In this document: piece after piece, positions 6,981 through 15,226 of the stretch
How positions within the stretch are numbered: position 1 is the first letter of the stretch
Layout: each line of letters begins with the position of its first letter
Source: JBFKAV01 sp041621405
GTDB taxonomy: Bacteria > Pseudomonadota > Alphaproteobacteria > Rhodobacterales > Rhodobacteraceae
Assembly: GCA_041621405.1 (NCBI GenBank)
Contig: JBFKAV010000022.1
Span: 1-30,918 of the forward strand
Direction: 5' to 3'
DNA length: 30,918 nucleotides
Made by a program: the position numbers and the translations under genes
Notes under the pieces: generated by a model
The model's input: the letters and a program-made list of their open reading frames with translations, nothing else
The model's database searches: none
What the model was told of the DNA's origin: nothing

Positions 6981-7634
6981 ATGCCCGAGGTCATCTTCCC
7001 CGGCCCGGAAGGCCGGCTCGAAGGACGCTACCACCCGCAAAAGGACCGCGACGCCCCAATCGCCATCGTGCTGCACCCGCACCCGCAATTTGGCGGCACG
7101 ATGAACAATCGTGTCGTCTACAACCTGCATTACGCCTTCTACAACATGGGCTTCACCGTCCTGCGGTTCAATTTCCGCGGCGTCGGCCGGAGCCAGGGTG
7201 AATACGATCAGGGGATCGGCGAGCTGTCGGATGCGGCCTCGGCGCTCGACTACCTGCAATCGATGAACCAGAACGCCAAGCACTGCTGGGTGGCGGGCTT
7301 CTCCTTCGGCGCCTGGATCGGCATGCAGCTCCTGATGCGTCGGCCGGAGATCAGCGGGTTCATCTCGGTATCGCCGCCCGCCAACATGTACGATTTCTCC
7401 TTTCTCGCCCCCTGCCCCTCCTCGGGCCTGGTCATCAACGGCACCGCCGACCGAGTGGCCCCGCCCAAGGACATCATGGCGCTGGTCGACAAGCTGCACG
7501 AGCAGAAGGGCATCACCATCACCCACACGGAGATCGAGGGCGCGGGGCATTTCTTCGAGGACCCGCACATGGAGACCCTGATCGCTGAGGTCGACGCCTA
7601 CGTGCGGCGCCGGTTGACCGAGACCACGCGCTAG
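6981..7634 (+). CDS. Alpha/beta hydrolase divergent from iscR
   Basis: A 217-residue soluble hydrolase of the dienelactone hydrolase/prolyl-oligopeptidase-like class; substrate unknown. The fold signals are clear: an oxyanion-type HPHPQFGG segment at 32-39, nucleophile Ser108 in GFSFGAW, acid Asp157 in NGTADRVAPP, and His190 in GAGHFF. It has no signal peptide, so it acts in the cytoplasm. AGAGG stands seven bases ahead of the ATG. It is divergent from iscR and shares its promoter region and inverted repeat, and from memory this pairing is common in Rhodobacterales. Co-regulation with Fe-S assembly is possible but not shown. Confidence 0.88.
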   Translation: MPEVIFPGPEGRLEGRYHPQKDRDAPIAIVLHPHPQFGGTMNNRVVYNLHYAFYNMGFTVLRFNFRGVGRSQGEYDQGIGELSDAASALDYLQSMNQNAKHCWVAGFSFGAWIGMQLLMRRPEISGFISVSPPANMYDFSFLAPCPSSGLVINGTADRVAPPKDIMALVDKLHEQKGITITHTEIEGAGHFFEDPHMETLIAEVDAYVRRRLTETTR

Positions 7635-7744
7635 GCGGCGAAGCTGGGGGCCGTCTGCGCCACAGGAACCGCGGATAGTTCTAGCCGCAATACAATGGCG
7701 GCGGATCACCGGGCCTCACCTTGGCGCGAGGCGGCTGACACGTG

Positions 7745-7775
7745 GCTTGCCCGAGGCGGTGACGAACGGGCAGGC
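7745..7775 (+). repeat. Hairpin between the two hydrolase genes
   Basis: GCTTGCCCG (7745-7753) can pair with CGGGCAGGC (7767-7775), nine pairs including one G-U, around a 13-base loop. It lies 35 bases upstream of the next gene and has no T run, so a leader structure is as likely as a terminator. Confidence 0.3.
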
Positions 7776-7810
7776 TCGCGCGCACCGGTCCAAGCAGGGG
7801 GAGGCGCGCC

Positions 7811-9016
7811 ATGGCGGTCGAGAAGCTCACATTCGAAGGCGCCTCGGGGGCGCAACTCGCGGCGCGGCTCGATTTGCCCGAGGGCCCGCATCTGGCCACC
7901 GCGCTCTTCGCGCACTGCTTCACCTGCGGCAAGGACATCGCCGCGGCGCGACGCATCGCCGGGCGCCTCGCGGCGATGGGGATCGCAGTCCTGCGCTTCG
8001 ATTTCACCGGGCTCGGCCACAGCGAGGGCGAGTTCGCGCATACCACGTTCAGCTCGAACGTGGGCGACCTGGTAGCTGCCGCCGAGCACATGAAGGCCCG
8101 CGGCCTCGCGCCGGGCCTACTGATCGGGCATTCATTGGGCGGCGCCGCCGTGCTGCGGGCGGCCGCAAGCATCCCCTCGGCTCGCGCCATCGTGACGGTC
8201 GGGGCGCCGTTCGAGCCGGGTCACGTCACCCATGTCTTCGGCCAGGCGCTGGAGACGATCGACGCGGAGGGAAGCGCCGAAGTGTCGCTGGCCGGCCGCA
8301 GCTTCCGGATCGGCCGCGACTTCGTGGAGGACGTGCGCGGCGAGGCGCTCGGCCCCGCGATCGCCGAGCTGAAGCGTGCGCTCCTGGTGCTGCATGCCCC
8401 GCGCGACAAGATCGTCGGCATCGACAACGCCACCCGCATCTTCATGGCCGCGAAGCACCCCAAGAGCTTCGTCACCCTCGACGACGCCGACCACCTGGTC
8501 TCCCGCCCGGCCGACGCGGAATACGCGGCCGAGGTCATCGCCGCCTGGGCCGCGCGCTATCTCGAGCTGAAGCCCCCCGCCCCACCGCCCGGTGCGCCCG
8601 AAGGCGTTGTGCGGGTCTCCGAGGCCGATCCGGGTGGCTTCCTGCAGGACGTGCTGTCCGGCCCCCGTCATCATGCGCTGGCCGACGAGCCGGCCGACTA
8701 TGGCGGCACCGACCGTGGCATGACTCCCTATGGCTTCCTCGCGGCCGGGCTCGGCGCCTGCACCTCGATGACGGTCCGGCTCTATGCCCGCCGCAAGGGC
8801 TGGCCGCTGGTCCACGTCCGGGTCGACGTCACCCACGACAAGGTCCACGCCCAGGATGCCACCGAGGGCGGCAAGGCCGATCGCTTTCAGCGCGAGGTCA
8901 CGCTCGAAGGCGAGCTTTCGGACGAGCAGCGCGCCAAGCTCCTCGAGATTGCGGACAAATGCCCGGTGCACCGGACGCTGACCAAGGGCGCGACGGTGGA
9001 GACGACGCTCGCCTGA
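7811..9016 (+). CDS. Alpha/beta hydrolase-OsmC fusion protein
   Basis: Two enzymes in one 401-residue chain. Residues 1-250 are an alpha/beta hydrolase with nucleophile Ser108 (IGHSLGG), Asp199 (HAPRDK) and His228 (DDADHLV). A proline-rich linker (KPPAPPPGAP, about 254-263) leads to an OsmC/Ohr-like domain at about 265-401 with the two expected redox cysteines, Cys317 in GACTSMTV and Cys384 in KCPVHRTL. OsmC proteins reduce organic hydroperoxides, so the fusion suggests a hydrolase working with peroxide or thiol chemistry; the substrate is unknown. From memory this fusion exists in many proteobacteria. GGGAGG precedes the ATG. No signal peptide is seen. It follows a separate single-domain hydrolase on the same strand. 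Confidence 0.93.
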   Translation: MAVEKLTFEGASGAQLAARLDLPEGPHLATALFAHCFTCGKDIAAARRIAGRLAAMGIAVLRFDFTGLGHSEGEFAHTTFSSNVGDLVAAAEHMKARGLAPGLLIGHSLGGAAVLRAAASIPSARAIVTVGAPFEPGHVTHVFGQALETIDAEGSAEVSLAGRSFRIGRDFVEDVRGEALGPAIAELKRALLVLHAPRDKIVGIDNATRIFMAAKHPKSFVTLDDADHLVSRPADAEYAAEVIAAWAARYLELKPPAPPPGAPEGVVRVSEADPGGFLQDVLSGPRHHALADEPADYGGTDRGMTPYGFLAAGLGACTSMTVRLYARRKGWPLVHVRVDVTHDKVHAQDATEGGKADRFQREVTLEGELSDEQRAKLLEIADKCPVHRTLTKGATVETTLA

Positions 9017-9019
9017 GCC

Positions 9020-9793
9020 TCAGGCGAGCTTCAGCTTCGGCCGCCGGCCCTCGGCCCAGGCGGCGACGGCCCGCCCGAAGGCCTGGAACAGCGGCCGCGA
9101 GACGGGGTCGTTGGCGGCGTTCCATTCCGGGTGCCACTGCACCGAGAGCGCGAAGCCCGGCGCGCCCTCGACGTAGATCGCCTCGGGCGTGCCGTCGGGG
9201 GCCAGCCCGTCGATGACGACCCGCTGGCCCGGGACCTTGATGCCCTGGCCATGGAGCGTGTTCGTCATCACCTCCTCGGCGCCCATCAGTCGGTGGAAAG
9301 GCCCGCCCTCGGTGAAGCGCACCTTGTGGCGCAGCGCGAACTTTTCCTCCAGCGTGCCGTCGGGTGGCATCCGGTGGTTCATCCGGCCGGGCAGGTCACG
9401 GATCTCAGGATGGAGCGTACCGCCCAGCGCCACGTTCACTTCCTGAAAGCCGCGGCAGATGCCGAGAAACGGCTGGCCGCTTTCGACGCAGGCGCGTATC
9501 AGGGGAAGGGTGATCGCATCGCGAGCGCGGTCGAAGGCGCCATGCGCCGCGGTTGCGTCCTCGCCGTATTCCTCGGGATGCACGTTGGGCCGCCCGCCGG
9601 TGAACAGGAACCCGTCGCAGACCTCCTGAAGTTCGGCCACCGTCACAAAGCGCGGATCGGCGGGGACGAGAAGCGGCATCGCGCCGGACACCTCGGACAC
9701 GGCCTGGCTATTCATCGTGCCGCCGGCATGGGCGGGGTATTGATCGTTGATCAGGTACTGATTGCCGATGATGCCGACGACCGGCCTGGCCAT
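9020..9793 (-). CDS. Class I glutamine amidotransferase-like hydrolase (peptidase C26)
   Basis: A 257-residue protein of the PuuD family, whose best-known member hydrolyses gamma-glutamyl-GABA in putrescine breakdown. The catalytic triad is visible: nucleophile Cys113 in FLGICRGFQEVN, with His221 and Glu223 in VQWHPEWN. TGGRPNVHPEEYGE near 65-78 is also typical. I chose the ATG giving MARPVVGIIGNQY, with GAGG seven bases upstream; the longer frame adds unrelated sequence. There are no polyamine genes nearby, so the substrate is open; other C26 proteins act on different gamma-glutamyl amides. It converges on the OsmC fusion gene, with only three bases between their stops. Confidence 0.9.
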   Translation of the reverse strand: MARPVVGIIGNQYLINDQYPAHAGGTMNSQAVSEVSGAMPLLVPADPRFVTVAELQEVCDGFLFTGGRPNVHPEEYGEDATAAHGAFDRARDAITLPLIRACVESGQPFLGICRGFQEVNVALGGTLHPEIRDLPGRMNHRMPPDGTLEEKFALRHKVRFTEGGPFHRLMGAEEVMTNTLHGQGIKVPGQRVVIDGLAPDGTPEAIYVEGAPGFALSVQWHPEWNAANDPVSRPLFQAFGRAVAAWAEGRRPKLKLA

Positions 9794-9914
9794 GGAACTG
9801 CCTCGCGAACTTTCAGCGAGGATATAGCCAAGCCAGGCGCGGGTGAAGCCCGTGCTGGCCAAGTGGTGCCGCCCGACGCGGCAAATGCCCTTTTTCAGGT
9901 CGGAAACGCCGGCC

Positions 9915-10340
9915 TCATGCCTCCGACGTGAAGCCCGCCGCCTCGATCCCGACGCTGGCGCAGGCGGCATCGTTCTCCGAGGTATCGCCGGTGACGCCGA
10001 CGGCGCCGACGACCGCGCCCCTTCGGTCGCGCACCAGGACGCCCCCCGGCACCGGCACGAACTTGCCGCCGTAGAGCCCGTTCATGGCCTCGACGAAGTA
10101 GCCTTGTGCCTCGGCACGGTCGCGTTGGGCAGTGCCGGCGATGCCCAGCATGATCGAGCCATGGGCCTTGCCCTCGGCCAGCCTGAACCGGCCCGGGCTC
10201 GCGCCGTCCTCGCGCGCCGCCGCGATCACGTGGCCGCCCGCGTCGAGCACCACCACCGTGACCGGCTTCAGCTCCATCTCCCGCGCCGCCGCCAGCGCCT
10301 TGCGCAGGATCGTCTGCGCCTTCCTCAAGGTAATCGCCAT
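9915..10340 (-). CDS. GlcG/HbpS family protein, third gene after dctB-dctD
   Basis: A 141-residue protein of the GlcG/HbpS (DUF336) family. Members bind haem or cobalamin-like ligands or occur beside glycolate and diol metabolism genes; many have no known role. Signatures are TVVVLDAGGHVIAAAREDG at about 28-46, AHGSIMLGIAG, and the C-terminal PGGVLVRD...VVGAVGVTGDTSENDAACA pattern. HbpS of Streptomyces is an extracellular sensory partner of a histidine kinase, but this version has no signal peptide. It begins 13 bases after the dctD-like stop on the same strand, so the three genes may form one transcript. A sensory link to the kinase is inference. Confidence 0.88.
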   Translation of the reverse strand: MAITLRKAQTILRKALAAAREMELKPVTVVVLDAGGHVIAAAREDGASPGRFRLAEGKAHGSIMLGIAGTAQRDRAEAQGYFVEAMNGLYGGKFVPVPGGVLVRDRRGAVVGAVGVTGDTSENDAACASVGIEAAGFTSEA

Positions 10341-10353
10341 CCTGCGCCCCGCC

Positions 10354-11688
10354 TCAGAGATAATCCTGCCGCTGCAGGCCGTATTTCGCCATCTTCTCGT
10401 TCAGCGTCCGTCGGGGCAGGCACAGCTCGTCCATCACCGAGGCGATCGAGCCCTTGTGGCGGCGCATCGTGTTGTCGATGAGCATCCGCTCGAACGCCTC
10501 CACGTATTCCTTGAGCGGCTTGCCCTCGGTGGTCATCGCCGCGGGGCCGGAGTCGTCGTCCTCGGCCATCAGCAGCGAGGCGATGGTGCCGGTGCCGCGG
10601 CGGTTCTGGAGCACCGCCCGCTCCGCCACGTTGATCAGCTGGCGAATGTTGCCAGGCCAGGGCGCCTGCAAGAGCTGCGCGGCTTCCTGCGCCGTCACCT
10701 CCGGCGCGTCACAGCCGTATTCCTCGGCGAACTGCTCGGCCATTCGGGTGAAGAGCATCAGGATGTCCTCGCCGCGGGCGCGGAGCGGGGGCAGCACGAT
10801 CTTCAGCGCCGCAAGGCGGAAGTAGAGGTCCGGCCGGATCACCTGCTCCACGGTCTTGTCCAGCGCGTGCTGGTTGACGATGGCGATGATCCGGGTCTCC
10901 GCCGGCGTGCCTTGATCGTTGATGAAGGTCAGAAGCCGCGCCTGCAACTCGATGGGAAGCGATTCGACGTCCTCCAGCACCAGCGTTCCGCCACGGGCCT
11001 CCTCGACGAGCGGGATCCCGATCCCGTCCCCGGGTGGTCCGAAGAGTTTCTGGCCGAGCGTGGACTTGTCATGCGCCGCACAGGACACCGAAACGAACTT
11101 CTTGCCCGCCCTCGGTCCAACGGCGTGCAGCGCGTGGGCCACCAGGGTCTTTCCGGTGCCAGTCTCGCCGTCGATCAGCACGTGCCCGTCGGCCTGGCCC
11201 AGGTCGAGGATATCCTCGCGGAGCCGGTCCATCACCGGCGAGCCGCCGATCAGCTTCTTCATGATGCCGGTGCCGTCCGACAACTCCTTGCGGAGCGCCC
11301 GGTTGTCGAGCGTGAGCCGCCGTGCCTGGGTGGCGCGCTTGGCGAGTTCGGTCATCCGGTCTGGGTTGAACGGCTTTTCCAGGAAGTCGTAGGCCCCGAC
11401 CCGCATCGCCTCTACCGCCATCGGCACGTCGCCATGACCCGTGATCATGATCACGGGCAGGCCCGAATCGATCCCCATCAGGCGCTTGAGAAACTGCATC
11501 CCATCCATCCCGGGCATCTTGATGTCGCTGACCACGACGCCCGGATAGTCCGGCCCGATGCCCTTCAGCGCTTCCTCGGCCGAGGAGAAGGTCTCGGTGT
11601 CGAAGCCGCTCAGCGCCAACCACTGGCTGATCGACTGGCGCATGTCCTGCTCGTCGTCGACGATTGCGATCTTCATTGCGCGTGCCAT
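10354..11688 (-). CDS. dctD: DctD-like response regulator without GAFTGA
   Basis: A three-domain regulator of 444 residues. The receiver (1-125) has Asp11/Asp12, phosphoacceptor Asp55 in VVSDIKMPG and Lys105. The AAA+ domain (about 145-365) has Walker A GETGTGKT at 174-181 and a Walker B region reading TLVLED where the family has TLFLDE. The C-terminus (412-438) is a Fis-type helix-turn-helix, LPRRTLNEKMAKYGL, very like DctD. The sigma-54 contact loop is missing: after KLFG the sequence runs PPGDGIGIPLVEEARGG instead of the GAFTGA region. It may therefore act without sigma-54, as R. capsulatus NtrC does. The start has GAGG at five bases and is seven bases after the kinase stop. Target genes are unknown. 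Confidence 0.88.
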   Translation of the reverse strand: MARAMKIAIVDDEQDMRQSISQWLALSGFDTETFSSAEEALKGIGPDYPGVVVSDIKMPGMDGMQFLKRLMGIDSGLPVIMITGHGDVPMAVEAMRVGAYDFLEKPFNPDRMTELAKRATQARRLTLDNRALRKELSDGTGIMKKLIGGSPVMDRLREDILDLGQADGHVLIDGETGTGKTLVAHALHAVGPRAGKKFVSVSCAAHDKSTLGQKLFGPPGDGIGIPLVEEARGGTLVLEDVESLPIELQARLLTFINDQGTPAETRIIAIVNQHALDKTVEQVIRPDLYFRLAALKIVLPPLRARGEDILMLFTRMAEQFAEEYGCDAPEVTAQEAAQLLQAPWPGNIRQLINVAERAVLQNRRGTGTIASLLMAEDDDSGPAAMTTEGKPLKEYVEAFERMLIDNTMRRHKGSIASVMDELCLPRRTLNEKMAKYGLQRQDYL

Positions 11689-11695
11689 GCCATCC

Positions 11696-13456
11696 TCATT
11701 CGGCCGCCTCGATGCTGGTTCCCAAGATCGGCAGTTGCACCTCGAACACAGCCCCGCCCGATGCCGAGTTGCGGGCGGTCAGCCGTCCGCCGAGGTCGTT
11801 GACGATCGAGGAGGAAATGGCAAGCCCCAAGCCCACCCCGTCACCCGGCGCCTTGGTCGTGTAGAAGGGCTCGAACAGCTGCTCCAGATCGGAGATGCCG
11901 TGGCCGTTGTCGCGCACCGTCAGCACCGCCGTCTCTCCTGCCGCGAGGATCAGGTCGATCTGCGGATCGGCGGTATCCTTGGTGGCGTCAAGCGCGTTGC
12001 GCAACAGGTTGATGATGACCTGCTCGAGGCGCACGCGATCGCCCATCACGTGCACCGGATGTTTCGGCAAGGCGCGCGTGATCGCTACCTTCCGCTGCTT
12101 CAGCTGCGGCTCCATCATCCCCAGTGCCGAGGACAGCGCCTCCCTTACGTCCAAGGCCTCGAAGGCTTCGCCACCCTTGCGGGCATAGCTCTTCAGCTGC
12201 CGCGTGATTGACCCCATGCGCTCGATCAGATCGTCGATCCTCTGGAACGACGACAATGCTTCGTCCGGGCGCTTGCGCTGCAGCAGCAGCTTGGCTCCCG
12301 CGAGGTAGGTCTTCATGGCCGCGAGCGGCTGGTTCAGCTCGTGCGACACCGCCGCCGACATCTCGCCGAGCGCTGCCAGTTTCGAGCTCTGCGCCAGGGT
12401 CTGCTCGGCCACTTCGAGCGTCTTCTGGACCTTTTCGCGTTCGGCGATTTCCCGCTGCAGGCGCGCGTTCAGTGCGCGAAGCTCCGCCGACTCTCGCTGG
12501 AACAGAAGCGAGCGCGACACCGCCCGGCGGGAGAGGAAATAGAAGGCCGTGGCAAGAAGAATCGCGATACCCATGATCTCCAGCGCCAGCACCGAGTTCA
12601 CCCGCTCGCGGACGCTGGTGTAGGTGGAGAACGAGGTCATCCGCCATCCCTGGAACGGAATCCGCGCGTCGAGCCGCATCACCGCTTGGCCCCGCCAATA
12701 GGCATCGGGGGGAAGGACGCCCCACTCCGCGGTGGCCTGGATCGCCCGCTTGATCGCCGATGGCGGCGAGGCGACCTCGACCGCCTGCTCGACCGTCAGA
12801 CCGCGCCAGCGCGGCTCTGTGGCCAGGATGATGCGCCCCTCGCTGTTGGTCACCAGGACGGCATCCGAGATCGAGGCCCAGGCGCGTTCGAACTTCCCGA
12901 GGTCGACCTCGACGACGATCACCCCCACGGTCTGCCGGTCGCTCTGGACGCGCCGCGAATAGATGAAGTCAAAGGTCGTGGTTTCGCGTTCGGTCACCGT
13001 GAAGACGGTGTCGGAAGACCTCTGCGCCTCGACAAAATACGGCGTGTTCCGGTGCGTCGTGCCGATCAGGTTGCGGTCGGTCGAGGCCACCGTGCGGCCA
13101 TCGGCGTCCAGCAGCATGAGCTGGGCGGCGCCGATCTCGTCGCGGTAGGAGATCAGGCGCTGCGAGCTCTGCGAATAGTCGCGGGAGGTCAGCGCCGAGA
13201 TCAGCGTCGGATCGCGCGCGAGCAGGAGCGGCACCACCGAGTTGCGCTGGAGCTCCGAGAGAATGTTGCCCGAATAGAGGGCGATCCTCACTTCGGCGCG
13301 TCTCCGCGTGGTCTCCGTGAAGCGCTCGGTGAGCAAGTGGTTGGTGACGAGGATCGCCACGACCGCCAGCAGGGAGAGCGTGAGCACGACGATCCGCAGC
13401 CGCCATGGGCTGGGGCGGCCCTCGGTTCTCGCAGAGATATCGGCGCGCTCGGCCAT
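11696..13456 (-). CDS. dctB: DctB-like sensor histidine kinase
   Basis: Inner-membrane sensor kinase (586 residues), partner of the adjacent DctD-like regulator. Layout: transmembrane segment at about 20-42 (LRIVVLTLSLLAVVAIL), a periplasmic sensor of the double-PAS type (about 45-285, with VPLLLARDP, LLDADGRTVAST and NTPYFVEA segments), a second membrane segment at about 288-308, a coiled coil at 320-355, phosphoacceptor His372 in SHELNQPLAAM, N-box NLLRNALDA near 484, and G-boxes DNGHG (516-520) and GVGLGLA. Such sensors in DctB bind C4-dicarboxylates; the ligand here is not shown. I use the first ATG. A TTG 60 bases upstream, with AGGA nearby and overlapping purQ, is possible. No transporter gene is adjacent. 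Confidence 0.88.
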   Translation of the reverse strand: MAERADISARTEGRPSPWRLRIVVLTLSLLAVVAILVTNHLLTERFTETTRRRAEVRIALYSGNILSELQRNSVVPLLLARDPTLISALTSRDYSQSSQRLISYRDEIGAAQLMLLDADGRTVASTDRNLIGTTHRNTPYFVEAQRSSDTVFTVTERETTTFDFIYSRRVQSDRQTVGVIVVEVDLGKFERAWASISDAVLVTNSEGRIILATEPRWRGLTVEQAVEVASPPSAIKRAIQATAEWGVLPPDAYWRGQAVMRLDARIPFQGWRMTSFSTYTSVRERVNSVLALEIMGIAILLATAFYFLSRRAVSRSLLFQRESAELRALNARLQREIAEREKVQKTLEVAEQTLAQSSKLAALGEMSAAVSHELNQPLAAMKTYLAGAKLLLQRKRPDEALSSFQRIDDLIERMGSITRQLKSYARKGGEAFEALDVREALSSALGMMEPQLKQRKVAITRALPKHPVHVMGDRVRLEQVIINLLRNALDATKDTADPQIDLILAAGETAVLTVRDNGHGISDLEQLFEPFYTTKAPGDGVGLGLAISSSIVNDLGGRLTARNSASGGAVFEVQLPILGTSIEAAE

Positions 13457-13502
13457 TCGAGCAGAGTAAGCCCGCCGGGCCCGCTGCTCAAGCGACGGCC
13501 GC

Positions 13503-14171
13503 TCAGGCAATGACAAGCTGTCCTAACAGTGAGCGAAAGAACGCTTCTCCGTCCGCACCGCCATGGGCGGGTTCGCAGCGCCGCTCGGGATGCGGCATCA
13601 TGCCGAGCACGCGGCGGTTCTGGGAAAGGATCCCGGCAATGTCGTCGGCCGAGCCGTTCGGGTTTCCGATGTAGCGAAAGGCCACGCGATCCTCGGCAGC
13701 GAGCCGCGCCAGTGTCTCGGGGTCGGCGGTGTAATTGCCGTCGTGATGCGCGATCGGGACGTGGATGCGCTGGCCGTGCCGGTAGCCGGCGGTGAAGGCG
13801 CTGTCGGCCGTCGCCACCGTCAGTTCGACCACCCGGCAGACGTACTTGAGGCCCGCATTGCGCAAAAGCGCGCCCGGCAGGAGCCCCATCTCGGTGAGAA
13901 CCTGAAACCCGTTGCAGATGCCTACCACGTATCCGCCGCGCGCCGCATGATCTCGGATCGCGGGCGAGATGGCGGCACGCGCCGCGATTGCGCCGCAGCG
14001 CAGATAATCGCCGTAGGAAAAGCCGCCGGGCACCGCCACCACGTCGACGCCCGCGGGCAGGGCGCTGTCCTTGTGCCAGACCCGCGCCACATCGAAGCCG
14101 GCAAGTTCGAAGGCCCGGGCGAGATCGCGGTCGCAGTTCGATCCGGGGTAGGTGATGACGGCGGCTTTCAT
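13503..14171 (-). CDS. purQ: PurQ, FGAM synthase glutaminase subunit
   Basis: Supplies ammonia from glutamine to PurL for the conversion of FGAR to FGAM in purine synthesis, working with PurS. The 222 residues form one class I glutamine amidotransferase domain: YPGSNCDRDLARAFELAG at the N-terminus, PGGFSYGDYLRCGA, nucleophile Cys in VGICNGFQVL (near residue 85) and the His/Glu pair in MMPHPERR near the C-terminus. GAGGAG stands eight bases before the ATG. Unusually, the preceding gene, 14 bases away, is a zinc alcohol dehydrogenase rather than purS. purL is not in this window; the genes that follow are the two-component pair. Confidence 0.97.
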   Translation of the reverse strand: MKAAVITYPGSNCDRDLARAFELAGFDVARVWHKDSALPAGVDVVAVPGGFSYGDYLRCGAIAARAAISPAIRDHAARGGYVVGICNGFQVLTEMGLLPGALLRNAGLKYVCRVVELTVATADSAFTAGYRHGQRIHVPIAHHDGNYTADPETLARLAAEDRVAFRYIGNPNGSADDIAGILSQNRRVLGMMPHPERRCEPAHGGADGEAFFRSLLGQLVIA

Positions 14172-14185
14172 CGGCGGGGCTCCTC

Positions 14186-15226
14186 TCAGGCGGCGAAATC
14201 GGTGATCACGGCAACGCCCGGGGGCGCCGGGCCGTCGAAGACCTTGAGCTCGGCGGTGGCATCGGACAGCCGCACCCGGCGGGCGATCAGGGGCGAGAGG
14301 TCGAGCCTCGAGGCGCGCAGGAAATCGAACAGCGACGAGTAACGCCAGGCCGGCATCCCGCGCGTGCCGAAGATCGCGAGCTGGCCGGCGTAGACCGCGT
14401 CCCAGGGCAGCGCCTGGATGCGGTGCTCGCCCGCCGGCATGCCGACCTGCACCATCCGCCCGAGCTTTCTGAGCGCCCGCATTGCCGCCCCGGCCGTGAC
14501 CGGCAGCCCCAGCGCTTCCACCGACACGTGCGCGCCGCCTTGGGTGGCCGCGCGCACCGCCTCCGCGGCATCGCCCTGCGTCGCGTCGATGACGGCTTCC
14601 GCGCCCTGCGCCGCGGCGAAATCGAGCTTTTCCGGCACCACGTCCACGACCACCACGCGTGCGCCCATGGCGCGCCCCAGCATCGCCGCCGCCAGGCCCA
14701 CGCCGCCGGCCCCGAAGACGGCGAGCCACTCTCCGGGCCGCAGCCCGGCGCGGCCGGTAAGCGCGTGCCAGGCCGTCGTCACCCGGCAACCAAAGGCGGC
14801 CGCGAGCGCGGGGTCCATGCCTTGGGGCAGCGGCGCGAGGTTGGTGTCGGCGAAGGGCACGGCAAGGTACTCGGCATAGGCGCCGTCGCGGGTAAATCCC
14901 GGCAGCGACTGGTCCGGGCAGGTCGTCTCCTGCCCGGCCGCGCAGGACGGGCAGCGGCCGCAGGCGAGGATGAACGGCGCCACCACCCTGTCCCCGACCC
15001 GCCAATTGTGGACGCCGGATCCAACGGCGGCCACCTCGCCACAAAATTCGTGCCCGAGCACCATCGGCAGCGGCACCGGATCGGCCCCGGTCCAGGCATG
15101 CCAGTCGGACCGGCAGATCCCGCAGGCCAGCACCTTCAGCACGACGCCGCCCTCGGGCGGCGTCGGATCGGACACCTGCCCGACCTCCAGAGGCACGCGC
15201 CAGCCGGTAAGGCGCGCCGCCCGCAT
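14186..15226 (-). CDS. Zinc-dependent alcohol dehydrogenase between purS and purQ
   Basis: A 346-residue medium-chain dehydrogenase/reductase. Catalytic zinc ligands are Cys38 (GICRSD), His59-Glu60 (LGHEFCGE) and a later Cys in AAAFGCRVTTAWHAL; the structural zinc lobe has Cys89, Cys92, Cys95 and Cys103. The nucleotide-binding fold begins at the GAGGVGLAAA motif, with VVVDV at the end of the second strand, which favours NAD over NADP. The substrate is unknown. Its ATG overlaps the purS stop as TGATG and its stop is 14 bases before purQ, so it is translated within a purine operon. All motifs are intact, so it should be active. A link to purine synthesis is not evident from the family. Confidence 0.92.
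   Translation of the reverse strand: MRAARLTGWRVPLEVGQVSDPTPPEGGVVLKVLACGICRSDWHAWTGADPVPLPMVLGHEFCGEVAAVGSGVHNWRVGDRVVAPFILACGRCPSCAAGQETTCPDQSLPGFTRDGAYAEYLAVPFADTNLAPLPQGMDPALAAAFGCRVTTAWHALTGRAGLRPGEWLAVFGAGGVGLAAAMLGRAMGARVVVVDVVPEKLDFAAAQGAEAVIDATQGDAAEAVRAATQGGAHVSVEALGLPVTAGAAMRALRKLGRMVQVGMPAGEHRIQALPWDAVYAGQLAIFGTRGMPAWRYSSLFDFLRASRLDLSPLIARRVRLSDATAELKVFDGPAPPGVAVITDFAA

Noticed and set aside
10354..11688. Calling the DctD-like gene a pseudogene because GAFTGA and normal Walker B are lost
   Set aside because: The frame is intact at full length and the phosphoacceptor, Walker A and DNA-binding helices are preserved, so selection is likely still acting.
13454..13516. TTG start for the DctB-like kinase, overlapping purQ
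   Set aside because: AGGA is only four bases away and TTG is rare; the ATG at 13456 gives a normal cytoplasmic leader before the first membrane segment. Not excluded.
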